NCBI GenBank assembly: GCA_963932465.1
Contig: CAWVRF010001058.1
Coordinates: 1,488,001-1,552,000 of the forward strand
Length of the DNA: 64,000 nucleotides
Direction of reading: 5' to 3'
Origin: Maratus speciosus
Taxonomy: Eukaryota > Arthropoda > Arachnida > Araneae > Salticidae
Position numbers and translations under genes: made by a program
Notes under the pieces: generated by a model
The model's input: the letters and a program-made list of their open reading frames with translations, nothing else
Databases searched by the model: none
What the model was told of the DNA's origin: nothing
Shown here: positions 1-12,760 of the stretch, in pieces
Layout: every line of letters starts with the position of its first letter
Position numbering within the stretch: position 1 is the first letter of the stretch

Positions 1-3000
1 TAAAGAGTTACCGCATATAAATCACGCAATATTTATGAATTGAATTCCGGTGCACCGCTGAAAATTAATTTCTTAATAAATAATAAAGCGAAACCGAATA
101 TATTGTTTCAACAATCAAAGCATTGTTAGAAAATTCATCAGAAAGAGTTACCGCATATATAACACGCAATATTTATGAATTGAAATCCGGTACAGGGATG
201 AAAATTAATTTCTTAATAAATAATAAAGAGAAACCGAATATATTGTTTCAACAATCAAAGCATTGTTAGAAAATTCATCAGAAAGAGTTACCGCATATAA
301 AACACGCAATATTTATGAATTGAATTCCGGTGCACCGCTGAAAATTAATTCCTTATTAAATAATAAAGCGAAACCGAATATCTTGTTTCAACAATCAAAG
401 CATTGTTAGAAAATTCATCAGAAAGAGTTACCTCATATAAAACACGCAATATTTATGAATTGAATTCCGGTGCAGGGCTGAAAATTAATTTCTTAATAAA
501 TAATAAAGCGAAACCGAATATATTGTTTCAACAATCAAAGCATTGTTAGAAAATTCACCAGAAAGAGTTACCGCATATAAAACACGCAATATTTATGAAT
601 TGAATTCCGCTGCAGGGCTCAAAATTAATTTATTAATAAATAATAAAGCGAAACCGAATATATTTTTAAACAATCAAAGCATTGTTAGAAAATTCATCAG
701 AAAGAGTTACCGCATATAAAACACGCAATATTTATGTATTGAATTCCGGTGAAGGGCTGAAAATTAATTTCTTAATAAATAATAAAGCGAAACCGAATAT
801 ATTGTTTCAACAATCAAAGCATTCTTAGAAAATTCATCAGAAAGAGTTACCGCATATAAAACACGCAATATTTATGAATTGAATTCCGGTGCGGGGCTGA
901 AAATTAATTTCTTAATAAATAATAAAGCGTAACCGAATATATTGTTTCAAATATCAAAGCATTGTTAGAAAATTCATCATAAAGAGTTACCGCATATAAA
1001 ACACGCAATATTTATGAATTGAATTCCGGTGCACCGCTGAAAATTAATTCCTTATTAAATAATAAAGCGAATCCGAATATATTGTTTCAACAATCAAAGC
1101 ATTGTTAGAAAATTCATCAGAAAGAGTTACCTCATATAAAACACGCAATATTTATGAATTGAATTCCGGTGCAGGGCTGAAAATTAATTTCTTAATAAAT
1201 AATAAAGCGAAACCGTATATATTGTTTAAACAATCAAAGCATTGTTAGAAAATTCATCAGAAAGAGTTACCGCATATAAAACACGCAATATTTATGAATT
1301 GAATTCCGGTGCAGGGCTGAAAATTAATTTTTTAATAAATAATAAAGCGAAACCGAATATATTGTTTCAACAATGAAAGCATTGTTAGAAAATTCATCAG
1401 AAAGAGTTACCGCATATAAACCACGCAATATTTATGAATTGAATTCCGGTGCAGGGCTGAAAATTAATTTCTTAATAAATAATAAAGCGAAACCGAATAT
1501 ATTGTTTCAACAATCAAAGCATTGTTAGAAAATTCACCAGAAAGAGTTACCGCATATAAAACACGCAATATTTATGAATTGAATTCCGCTGCAGGGCTCA
1601 AAATTAATTTATTAATAAATAATAAAGCGAAACCGAATATATTGTTTCAACAATCAAAGCATTGTTAGAAAATTCATCAGAAAGACTTACCGCATGTAAA
1701 ACACGCAATATTTATGAACTGAATCCCGGTGCAGGGCTCAAAATTAATTTCTTAGTAAATAATAAAGCGAAACCGAATATATTGTTTAAACAATCAAAGC
1801 ATTGTTAGAAAATTCATCAGAAAGAGTAACCGCATATAAAACACGCAATATTTATGAATTGAATTCCGGTGCAGGGCTGAAAATTAATTTCTTAATAAAT
1901 AATAAAGCGAAACCGAATATATTGTTTCAACAATCAAAGCATTGTTAGAAAATTCATCAGAAAGAGTTACCGCATATAAAACACGGAATATTTATGAATT
2001 GATTTCCGGTGCAGGGCTGAAAATTAATTTGTTAATAAATAATAAAGCGAAACCGAATATATTGTTTCAACAATCAATGCATTGTTAGAAAATTCATCAG
2101 AAAGAATTACCGCATATAAAACATGCAATATTTATGAACTGAATTCCGGTGCAGGGCTGAAAATTAATTTCTTAATCTTAATAAATAATAAAACGAAACC
2201 GAATATATTGTTTCAACAATCAAAGCATTGTTAGAAAATTCATCAGAAAGAGTTACCTCATATAAAACACGCAATATTTATGAATTGAATTCCGGTGCAG
2301 GGCTGAAAATTAATTTCTTAATAAATAATAAACCGAAACCGAATATATGGTTTAAACAATCAAAGCATTGTTAGAAAATTCATCAGAAAGAGTTACCGCA
2401 TATAAAACACGCAATATTTATGAATTGAATTCCGGTGGAGGACTGAAAATTAATTTTTTAATAAATAATAAAGCGAAACCGGATATATTGTTTCAACAAT
2501 CAAAGCACTGTTAGAAAATTCATCAGAAAGAGTTACCGCAAATAAAACACGCAATTGAATTCCGCTCTAGGGCTCAAAATTAATTTATTAAAAAATAATA
2601 AAGCGAAACCGAATATATTGTATCAACAATCAAAGCATTGTTGGAAAATTCATCAGAAAGATGTACCGCATATAAAACACGCAATATTTATGAATTGAAT
2701 TCCGGTGCAGGGCTGAAAATTAATTTCTTAATAAATAATAAAGCAAAACCGAATATATTGTTTCAACAATCAAAGCATTGTTAGAAAATTCATCAGAAAG
2801 AGTTACCGCATATAAAACACGCAATATTTATGAATTGAATTCCGGTGCAGGGCTGAAAATTAATTTTTTAATAAATAATAAAGCGAAACCGGATATATTG
2901 ATTCAACAATCAAAGCACTGTTAGAAAATTCATCAGAAAGAGTTACCGCAAATAAAACACGCAATTGAATTCCGCTCTAGGGCTCAAAATTAATTTATTA

Positions 3001-3485
3001 ATAAATAATAAAGCGAAACCGAATATATTGTTTCAACAATCAAAGCATTGTTAGAAAATTCATCAGAAAGAGTTACCGCATATAAAACACGCAATATTTA
3101 TGAATTGAATTCCGGTGCAGGGCACAAAATTAATTTATTAATAAATAATAAAGCGAAATCGAATATATTGTTTCAACAATCAAAGCATTGTTAGAAAATT
3201 CAACAGAAAGAGTTACCGCATATAAAACACGCAATATTTATGAATTGAATTCCGGTGCAGGGCTGAAAATTAATTTGTTAATAAATAATAAAGCGAAACC
3301 GAATATATTGTTTCAACAATCAAAGCATTGTTAGAAAATTCATCAGAAAGAGTTACCGCATATAAAACACGCAATATTTATGAATTGAATTCCGGTGCAG
3401 GTCTGAAAATTAATTTCTTAATAAATAATAAAGCGTAATCGAATATATTGTTTCAACAATCAAAGCATTGTTAGAAAATTCATCA
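1..3485. repeat. Left-arm base HOR unit, about 25 monomers (3.5 kb)
   Basis: The window opens inside a marker monomer (TAAAGAGTTACCGCATATAAATCAC), followed by one with CATATATAACAC and AATCCGGTACAGGGATGA. The same ordered pair recurs at 3486, 12016 and 15517, giving unit lengths of 3485 and 3501 bp, i.e. about 25 monomers after correcting for small indels. The unit carries one 6-bp insertion monomer (near 2175) and two 10-bp deletion monomers (near 2555 and 2965). The two deletion monomers lie about 410 bp apart and are themselves a local duplication. Confidence 0.8.
301..2830. repeat. 2.5-kb segmental duplication, copy 1 (offset +4185)
   Basis: Near-identical to 4486-7015. Shared private markers hold the same offset throughout: TATCTTG at 379 and 4564, the 1-bp-deleted TATTTTTAAAC at 661 and 4846, the 6-bp insertion near 2175 and 6360, and GATGTACC near 2660 and 6845. 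Most of this block is also present at about 10041-11640 (offset +9080 from 961). The match ends near 2830/7015, where TGAATT faces TAAATT. Confidence 0.85.
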
Positions 3486-3800
3486 TAAAGAGTTACCGCA
3501 TATAAATCACGCAATATTTATGAATTGAATTCCGGTGCACCGCTGAAAATTAATTTCTTAATAAATAATAAAGCGAAACCGAATATATTGTTTCAACAAT
3601 CAAAGCATTGTTAGAAAATTCATCAGAAAGAGTTACCGCATATATAACACGCAATATTTATGAATTGAAATCCGGTACAGGGATGAAAATTAATTTCTTA
3701 ATAAATAATAAAGAGAAACCGAATATATTGTTTCAACAATCAAAGCATTGTTAGAAAATTCATCAGAAAGAGTTACCGCATATAAAACACGCAATATTTA

Positions 3801-4500
3801 TCAATTGAATTCCGGTGCAGGGCTGAAAATTAATTTCTTAATAAATAATAAAGCGAAACCGAATATATTGTTTCAACAATCAAAGCATTGTTAGAAAATT
3901 CACAAGAAAGAGTTACCGCATATAAAACACGCAATATTTATGAATTGAATTCCGCTGCAGGGCTCAAAATTAATTTATTAATAAATAATAAAGCGAAACC
4001 GAACATATTGTTTCAACAATGAAAGCATTGTTAGAAAATTCATCAGAAAGAGTTAGCGCATATAAAACACGCAATATTTATGAATTGAATTCCGGTGCAG
4101 GGCTGAAAATTAATTTTTTAATAAATAATAAAGCGAAACCGAATATATTGTTTCAACAATCAAAGCATTGTTAGAAAATTCACCAGAAAGAGTTACCGCA
4201 TATAAATCACGCAATATTTATGAATTGAATTCCGGTGCACCGCTGAAAATTAATTTATTAATAAATAATAAAGCGAAACCGAATATATTGTTTCAACAAT
4301 CAAAGCATTGTTAGAAAATTCATCAGAAAGAGTTAGCGCATATAAAACACGAAATATTTATCAATTGAATCCCGGTGCAGGGCTCAAAATTAATTTCTTA
4401 GTAAATAATAAAGCGAAACCGAATATATTGTTTCAACAATCAAAGCATTGTTAGAAAATTCATCAGAAAGAGTTACCGCATATAAAACACGCAATATTTA
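3801..4500. repeat. Five-monomer block copied from the right-arm B-type HOR
   Basis: This 700-bp stretch accounts for the jump in offset from 3485 to 4185 between the two 3.5-kb copies, so it behaves as five extra monomers. By eye it matches 53857-54556 at offset 50056 with one difference (CACAAGAAAG at about 3901, against CACCAGAAAG). It shares private markers: TTTATCAATTG, GAACATATTG, CAATGAAAG, two AGTTAGCGC monomers, and CACGAAATATTTATCAATTGAATCCCGG. It also matches 61557-62256. Confidence 0.8.
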
Positions 4501-7015
4501 TGAATTGAATTCCGGTGCACCGCTGAAAATTAATTCCTTATTAAATAATAAAGCGAAACCGAATATCTTGTTTCAACAATCAAAGCATTGTTAGAAAATT
4601 CATCAGAAAGAGTTACCTCATATAAAACACGCAATATTTATGAATTGAATTCCGGTGCAGGGCTGAAAATTAATTTCTTAATAAATAATAAAGCGAAACC
4701 GAATATATTGTTTCAACAATCAAAGCATTGTTAGAAAATTCACCAGAAAGAGTTACCGCATATAAAACACGCAATATTTATGAATTGAATTCCGCTGCAG
4801 GGCTCAAAATTAATTTATTAATAAATAATAAAGCGAAACCGAATATATTTTTAAACAATCAAAGCATTGTTAGAAAATTCATCAGAAAGAGTTACCGCAT
4901 ATAAAACACGCAATATTTATGTATTGAATTCCGGTGAAGGGCTGAAAATTAATTTCTTAATAAATAATAAAGCGAAACCGAATATATTGTTTCAACAATC
5001 AAAGCATTCTTAGAAAATTCATCAGAAAGAGTTACCGCATATAAAACACGCAATATTTATGAATTGAATTCCGGTGCGGGGCTGAAAATTAATTTCTTAA
5101 TAAATAATAAAGCGTAACCGAATATATTGTTTCAACAATCAAAGCATTGTTAGAAAATTCATCATAAAGAGTTACCGCATATAAAACACGCAATATTTAT
5201 GAATTGAATTCCGGTGCACCGCTGAAAATTAATTCCTTATTAAATAATAAAGCGAATCCGAATATATTGTTTCAACAATCAAAGCATTGTTAGAAAATTC
5301 ATCAGAAAGAGTTACCTCATATAAAACACGCAATATTTATGAATTGAATTCCGGTGCAGGGCTGAAAATTAATTTCTTAATAAATAATAAAGCGAAACCG
5401 TATATATTGTTTAAACAATCAAAGCATTGTTAGAAAATTCATCAGAAAGAGTTACCGCATATAAAACACGCAATATTTATGAATTGAATTCCGGTGCAGG
5501 GCTGAAAATTAATTTTTTAATAAATAATAAAGCGAAACCGAATATATTGTTTCAACAATGAAAGCATTGTTAGAAAATTCATCAGAAAGAGTTACCGCAT
5601 ATAAACCACGCAATATTTAGGAACTGAATTCCGGTGCAGGGCTGAAAATTAATTTCTTAATAAATAATAAAGCGAAACCGAATATATTGTTTCAACAATC
5701 AAAGCATTGTTAGAAAATTCACCAGAAAGAGTTACCGCATATAAAACACGCAATATTTATGAATTGAATTCCGCTGCAGGGCTCAAAATTAATTTATTAA
5801 TAAATAATAAAGCGAAACCGAATATATTGTTTCAACAATCAAAGCATTGTTAGAAAATTCATCAGAAAGACTTACCGCATGTAAAACACGCAATATTTAT
5901 GAACTGAATCCCGGTGCAGGGCTCAAAATTAATTTCTTAGTAAATAATAAAGCGAAACCGAATATATTGTTTAAACAATCAAAGCATTGTTAGAAAATTC
6001 ATCAGAAAGAGTTACCGCATATAAAACACGCAATATTTATGAATTGAATTCCGGTGCAGGGCTGAAAATTAATTTCTTAATAAATAATAAAGCGAAACGG
6101 AATATATTGTTTCAACAATCAAAGCATTGTTAGAAAATTCATCAGAAAGAGTTACCGCATATAAAACACGGAATATTTATGAATTGATTTCCGGTGCAGG
6201 GCTGAAAATTAATTTGTTAATAAATAATAAAGCGAAACCGAATATATTGTTTCAACAATCAATGCATTGTTAGAAAATTCATCAGAAAGAATTACCGCAT
6301 ATAAAACATGCAATATTTATGAACTGAATTCCGGTGCAGGGCTGAAAATTAATTCCTTAATCTTAATAAATAATAAAACGAAACCGAATATATTGTTTCA
6401 ACAATCAAAGCATTGTTAGAAAATTCATCAGAAAGAGTTACCTCATATAAAACACGCAATATTTATGAATTGAATTCCGGTGCAGGGCTGAAAATTAATT
6501 TCTTAATAAATAATAAACCGAAACCGAATATATGGTTTAAACAATCAAAGCATTGTTAGAAAATTCATCAGAAAGAGTTACCGCATATAAAACACGCAAT
6601 ATTTATGAATTGAATTCCGGTGGAGGACTGAAAATTAATTTTTTAATAAATAATAAAGCGAAACCGGATATATTGTTTCAACAATCAAAGCACTGTTAGA
6701 AAATTCATCAGAAAGAGTTACCGCAAATAAAACACGCAATTGAATTCCGCTCTAGGGCTCAAAATTAATTTATTAAAAAATAATAAAGCGAAACCGAATA
6801 TATTGTATCAACAATCAAAGCATTGTTGGAAAATTCATCAGAAAGATGTACCGCATATAAAACACGCAATATTTATGAATTGAATTCCGGTGCAGGGCTG
6901 AAAATTAATTTCTTAATAAATAATAAAGCAAAACCGAATATATTGTTTCAACAATCAAAGCATTGTTAGAAAATTCATCAGAAAGAGTTACCGCATATAA
7001 AACACGCAATATTTA
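4486..7015. repeat. 2.5-kb segmental duplication, copy 2
   Basis: Second copy of 301-2830 at constant offset 4185. Sparse point differences include TTAGGAACTG near 5617 (TTATGAATTG in copy 1), AACGGAATA near 6097 and TTCCTTAATC near 6354. The near-identity over many private variants makes descent by segmental duplication, not independent sampling of subtypes, the only plausible reading. Confidence 0.85.
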
Positions 7016-8440
7016 TAAATTGAATTCCGGTGCAGGGCTGAAAATTAATTTCTTAATAAATAATAAAGCGAAACCGAATATACTGTTTCAACAATCAAAG
7101 CATTGTTACAAAATTCATTAGAAAGAGTTACCGCATATAAAAATCGCAATATTTATGAATTGAATTCCGGTGCAGGGCTGAAAATTAATTTCTTAATAAA
7201 TAATAAAGCGAAACCGAATATATTGTTTCAACAATCAAAGCATTGTTAGAAAATTCACCAGAAAGAGTTACCGCATATAAAACACGCAATATTTATGAAT
7301 TGAATTCCGCTGCAGGGCTCAAAATTAATTTATTAATAAATAATAAAGCGAAACCGAATATATTGTTTAAACAATCAAAGCATTGTTAGAAAATTCATCA
7401 GAAAGAGTTACCGCATATAAAACACGCAATATTTATGAATTGAATTCCGGTGCAGGGCTGAAAATTAATTTCTTAATAAATAATAAAGCGAAACCGAACA
7501 TATTGTATCAACAATCAAAGCATTGTTGGAAAATTCATCAGAAAGATTTACCGCATATAAAACACGCAATATTTATGAATTGAATTCCGGTGCAGGGCTG
7601 AAAATTAATTTCTTAATAAATAATAAAGCAAAACCGAATATATTGTTTCAACAATCAAAGCATTGTTAGAAAATTCATCAGAAAGAGTTACTGCATGTAA
7701 AACACGCAATATTTATAAATTGAATTCCGGTGCAGGGCTGAAAATTAATTTCTTAATAAATAATAAAGCGAAACCGAATATATTGTTTCAACAATCAAAG
7801 CATTGTTACAAAATTCATTAGAAAGAGTTACCGCATATAAAACACGCAATATTTATGAATTGAATTCCGGTGAAGGGCTGAAAATTAATTTCTTAATAAA
7901 TAATAAAGCGAAACCGAATATATTGTTTCAACAATCAAAGCATTGTTAGAAAATTCACCAGAAAGAGTTACCGCATATAAAACACGCAATATTTATGAAT
8001 TGAATTCCGCTGCAGGGCTCAAAATTAATTTATTAATAAATAATAAAGCGAAACCGAATGTATTGTTTAAACAATCAAAGCATTGTTAGAAAATTCATCA
8101 GAAAGAGTTACCGCATATAAAACACGCAATATTTATGAATTGAATTCCGGTGCAGGGCTGAAAATTAATTTCTTAATAAATAATAAAGCGAAACCGAATG
8201 TATTGTTTCAACAATCAAAGCATTGTTAGAATATTCATCAGAAAGAGTTACCGCATATAAAACACGCAATATTTATGAATTGAATTCCGGTGCAGGGCTG
8301 AAAATTCATTTCTTAATAAATAATAAAGCGTAACCGAATATATTGTTTCAACAATCAAAGCATTGTTAGAAAATTCATCATAAAGAGTTACCGCATATAA
8401 AACACGCAATATTTATGAATTGAATTCCGGTGCACCGATG
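6900..8440. repeat. 1680-bp (12-mer) duplication, copy 1
   Basis: Matches 8580-10120 at offset 1680 (1679 after a 1-bp loss near 9477). Markers: AAAGCAAAACC at 6921, 7621, 8601 and 9301; TTTATAAATTG near 7013, 7713, 8693 and 9393; TGTTACAAAATTCATTAG near 7104, 7804 and 8784. A 700-bp (5-mer) step is nested in the 1680-bp step, so the region is a repeat of repeats. Two identical 66-codon open frames (7383 and 9063) lie in corresponding positions and are by-products. Confidence 0.8.
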
Positions 8441-8579
8441 AAAATTAATTTCTTAATAAATAATAAAGCGAAACCGAATATATTGTTTCAACAATCAAAG
8501 CATTATTAGAAAATTCATCAGAAAGAGTTACCGCATATAAAACACGAAATATTTATGAATTGAAATCCGGTGCAGGGCT

Positions 8580-10120
8580 GAAAATTAATTTCTTAATAAA
8601 TAATAAAGCAAAACCGAATATATTGTTTCAACAATCAAAGCATTGTTAGAAAATTCATCAGAAAGTGTTACCGCATATAAAACACGCAATATTTATAAAT
8701 TGAATTCCGGTGCAGGGCTGAAAATTAATTTCTTAATAAATAATAAAGCGAAACCGAATATATTGTTTCAACAATCAAAGCATTGTTACAAAATTCATTA
8801 GAAAGAGTTACCGCATATAAAACACGCAATATTTATGAATTGAATTCCGGTGCAGGGCTGAAAATTAATTTCTTAATAAATAATAAAGCGAAACCGAATA
8901 TATTGTTTCAACAATCAAAGCATTGTTAGAAAATTCACCAGAAAGAGTTACCGCATATAAAACACGCAATATTTATGAATTGAATTCCGCTGCAGGGCTC
9001 AAAATTAATTTATTAATAAATAATAAAGCGAAACCGAATATATTGTTTAAACAATCAAAGCATTGTTAGAAAATTCATCAGAAAGAGTTACCGCATATAA
9101 AACACGCAATATTTATGAATTGAATTCCGGTGCAGGGCTGAAAATTAATTTCTTAATAAATAATAAAGCGAAACCGAATATATTGTATCAACAATCAAAG
9201 CATTGTTGGAAAATTCATCAGAAAGATTTACCGCATATAAAACACGCAATATTTATGAATTGAATTCCGGTGCAGGGCTGAAAATTAATTTCTTAATAAA
9301 TAATAAAGCAAAACCGAATATATTGTTTCAACAATCAAAGCATTGTTAGAAAATTCATCAGAAAGAGTTACCGCATATAAAACACGCAATATTTATAAAT
9401 TGAATTCCGGTGCAGGGCTGAAAATTAATTTCTTAATAAATAATAAAGCGAAACCGAATATATTGTTTCAACAATCAAGCATTGTTACAAAATTCATTAG
9501 AAAGAGTTACCGCATATAAAACACGCAATATTTATGAATTGAATTCCGGTGCAGGGCTGAAAATTAATTTCTTAATAAATAATAATGCGAAACCGAATAT
9601 ATTGTTTCAACAATCAAAGCATTGTTAGAAAATTCACCAGAAAGAGTTACCGCATATAAAACACGCAATATTTATGAATTGAATTCCGCTGCAGGGCTCA
9701 ATATTAATTTATTAATAAATAATAAAGCGAAACCGAATATATTGTTTAAACAATCAAAGCATTGTTAGAAAATTCATCAGAAAGAGTTACCGCATATAAA
9801 ACACGCAATATTTATGAATTGAATTCCGGTGCAGGGCTGAAAATTAATTTCTTAATAAATAATAAAGCGAAACCGAATATATTGTTTCAACAATCAAAGC
9901 ATTGTTAGAAAATTCATCAGAAAGAGTTACCGCATATAAAACACGCAATATTTATGAATTGAATTCCGGTGCAGGGCTGAAAATTAATTTCTTAATAAAT
10001 AATAAAGCGTAACCGAATATATTGTTTCAACAATCAAAGCATTGTTAGAAAATTCATCATAAAGAGTTACCGCATATAAAACACGCAATATTTATGAATT
10101 GAATTCCGGTGCACCGCTGA
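8580..10120. repeat. 1680-bp (12-mer) duplication, copy 2
   Basis: Second copy of 6900-8440. It carries a private 1-bp deletion near 9477 (CAATCAAGCATT instead of CAATCAAAGCATT). That deletion recurs at offset 3501 near 12979, showing that this copy was duplicated again as part of the 3501-bp unit. Confidence 0.8.
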
Positions 10121-12760
10121 AAATTAATTCCTTATTAAATAATAAAGCGAAACCGAATATATTGTTTCAACAATCAAAGCATTGTTAGAAAATTCATCAG
10201 AAACAGTTACCTCATATAAAACACGCAATATTTATGAATTGAATTCCGGTGCAGGGCTGAAAATTAATTTCTTAATAAATAATAAAGCGAAACCGAATAT
10301 ATTGTTTAAACAATCAAAGCATTGTTAGAAAATTCATCAGAAAGAGTTGCCGCATATAAAACACGCAATATTTATGAATTGAATTCCGGTGCAGGGCTGA
10401 AAATTAATTTTTTAATAAATAATAAAGCGAAACGGAATATATTGTTTCAACAATGAAAGCATTGTTAGAAAATTCATTAGAAAGAGTTACCGCATATAAA
10501 CCACGCAATATTTATGAATTGAATTCCGGTGCAGGGCTGAAAATTAATTTCTTAATAAATAATAAAGCGAAACCGAATATCTTGTTTCAACAATCAAAGC
10601 ATTGTTAGAAAATTCACCAGAAAGAGTTACCGCATATAAAACACGCAATATGTATGAATTGAATTCCGCTGCAGGGCTCAAAATTAATTTATTAATAAAT
10701 AATAAAGCGAAACCGAATATATTGTTTCAACAATCAAAGCATTATTAGAAAATTCATCAGAAAGAGTTACCGCATATAAAACACGCAATATTTATGAATT
10801 GAATCCCGGTGAAGGGCTAAAAATTAATTTCTTAGTAAATAATAAAGCGAAACCGAATATATTGTTTAAACAATCAAAGCATTGTTAGAAAATTCATCAG
10901 AAAGAGTTACCGCATATAAAACACGCAATATTTATGAATTGAATTCCAGTGCAGGGCTGAAAATTAATTTCTTAATAAATAATAAAGCGAAACCGAATAT
11001 ATTGTTTCAACAATCAAAGCATTGTTAGAAAATTCATCAGAAAGAGTTACCGCATATAAAACACGGAATATTTATGAATTGATTTCCGGTGCAGGGCTGA
11101 AAATTAATTTGTTAATAAATAATAAAGCGAAACCGAATATATTGTTTCAACAATCAATGCATTGTTAGAAAATTCATCAGAAAGAATTACCGCATATAAA
11201 ACACGCAATATTTATGAACTGAATTCCGGTGCAGGGCTGAAAATTAATTTCTTAATCTTAATAAATAATAAAGCGAAACCGAATATATTGTTTCAACAAT
11301 CAAAGCATTGTTAGAAAATTCCTCAGAAAGAGTTACCTCATATAAAACACGCAATATTTATGAATTGAATTCCAGTGCAGGGCTGAAAATTAATTTCTTA
11401 ATAAATAATAAAGCGAAACCGAATATATGGTGTAAACAATCAAAGCATTGTTAGAAAATTCATCAGAAAGAGTTACCGCATATAAAACACGCAATATTTA
11501 TGAATAGAGTTCCGGTGCAGGGCTGAAAATTAATTTTTTAATAAATAATAAAGCGAAACCGGATATATTGTTTCAACAATCAAAGCACTGTTAGAAAATT
11601 CATCAGAAAGAGTTACCGCAAATAAAACACGCAATTGAATTCCGCTCTAGGGCTCAAAATTAATTTATTAATAAATAATAAAGCGAAACCGAATATATTG
11701 TTTCAACAATCAAAGCATTGTTAGAAAATTCATCAGAAAGAGTTACCTCATATAAAACACGCAATATTTATGAATTGAATTCCGGTGCAGGGCTCAAAAT
11801 TAAATTATTAATAAATAATAAAGCGAAATCGAATATATTGTTTCAACAATCAAAGCATTGTTAGAAAATTCAACAGAAAGTGTTACCGCATATAAAACAC
11901 GCAATATTTATGAATTGAATTCCGGTGCAGGGCTGAAAATTAATTTGTTAATAAATAATAAAGCGTAACCGAATATATTGTTTCAACAATCAAAGCATTG
12001 TTAGAAAATTCATCATAAAGAGTTACCGCATATAAATCACGCAATATTTATGAATTGAATTCCGGTGCACCGCTGAAAATTAATTTCTTAATAAATAATA
12101 AAGCGAAACCGAATATATAGTTTCAACAATCAAAGCATTGTTAGAAAATTCATCAGAAAGAGTTACCGCATATATAACACGCAATATTTATGAATTGAAA
12201 TCCGGTACAGGGATGAAAATTAATTTCTTAATAAATAATAAAGAGAAACCGAATATATTGTTTCAACAATCAAAGCATTGTTAGAAAATTCATCAGAAAG
12301 AGTTACCGCATATAAAACACGCAATATTTATGAATTGAATTCCGGTGCACCGCTGAAAATTAATTCCTTATTAAATAATAAAGCGAAACCGAATATATTG
12401 TTTCAACAATCAAAGCATTGTTAGAAAATTCATCAGAAAGAGTTACCTCATATAAAACACGCAATATTTATGAATTGAATTCCGGTGCAGGGCTGAAAAT
12501 TAATTTCTTAATAAATAATAAAGCGAAACCGAATATATTGTTTCAACAATCAATGCATTGTTAGAAAATTCATCAGAAAGAATTACCGCATATAAAACAC
12601 GCAATATTTATGAACTGAATTCCGGTGCAGGGCTGAAAATTAATTTCTTAATCTTATTAAATAATAAAGCGAAACCGAATATATTGTTTCAACAATCAAA
12701 GCATTGTTAGAAAATTCATCAGAAAGAGTTACCTCATATAAAACACGCAATATTTATGAA
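9260..12760. repeat. 3501-bp HOR unit, copy 1 of an end-to-end pair
   Basis: Every distinctive variant here recurs 3501 bp later: the CAATCAAGC deletion (9470s/12970s), AATGCGAAACC (9580s/13080s), AAAGCGTAACC (10001/13502), TATGTATGAATTG (10650/14151), 6-bp insertions (11250s/14750s and 12640s/16140s), the 10-bp deletion (11630s/15130s) and TATGGTGTAAAC (11426/14927). The repeat distance equals the matched length, so copies 1 and 2 abut exactly, as expected of a recent unequal exchange. Confidence 0.9.

Noticed and set aside
7383..7583. 66-codon open frame inside the satellite, with an identical one at 9063-9263
   Set aside because: It arises where point changes remove consensus stops in adjoining monomers, and the two are identical because they lie in copies of the same 1680-bp duplication. 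No coding signature or independent conservation.
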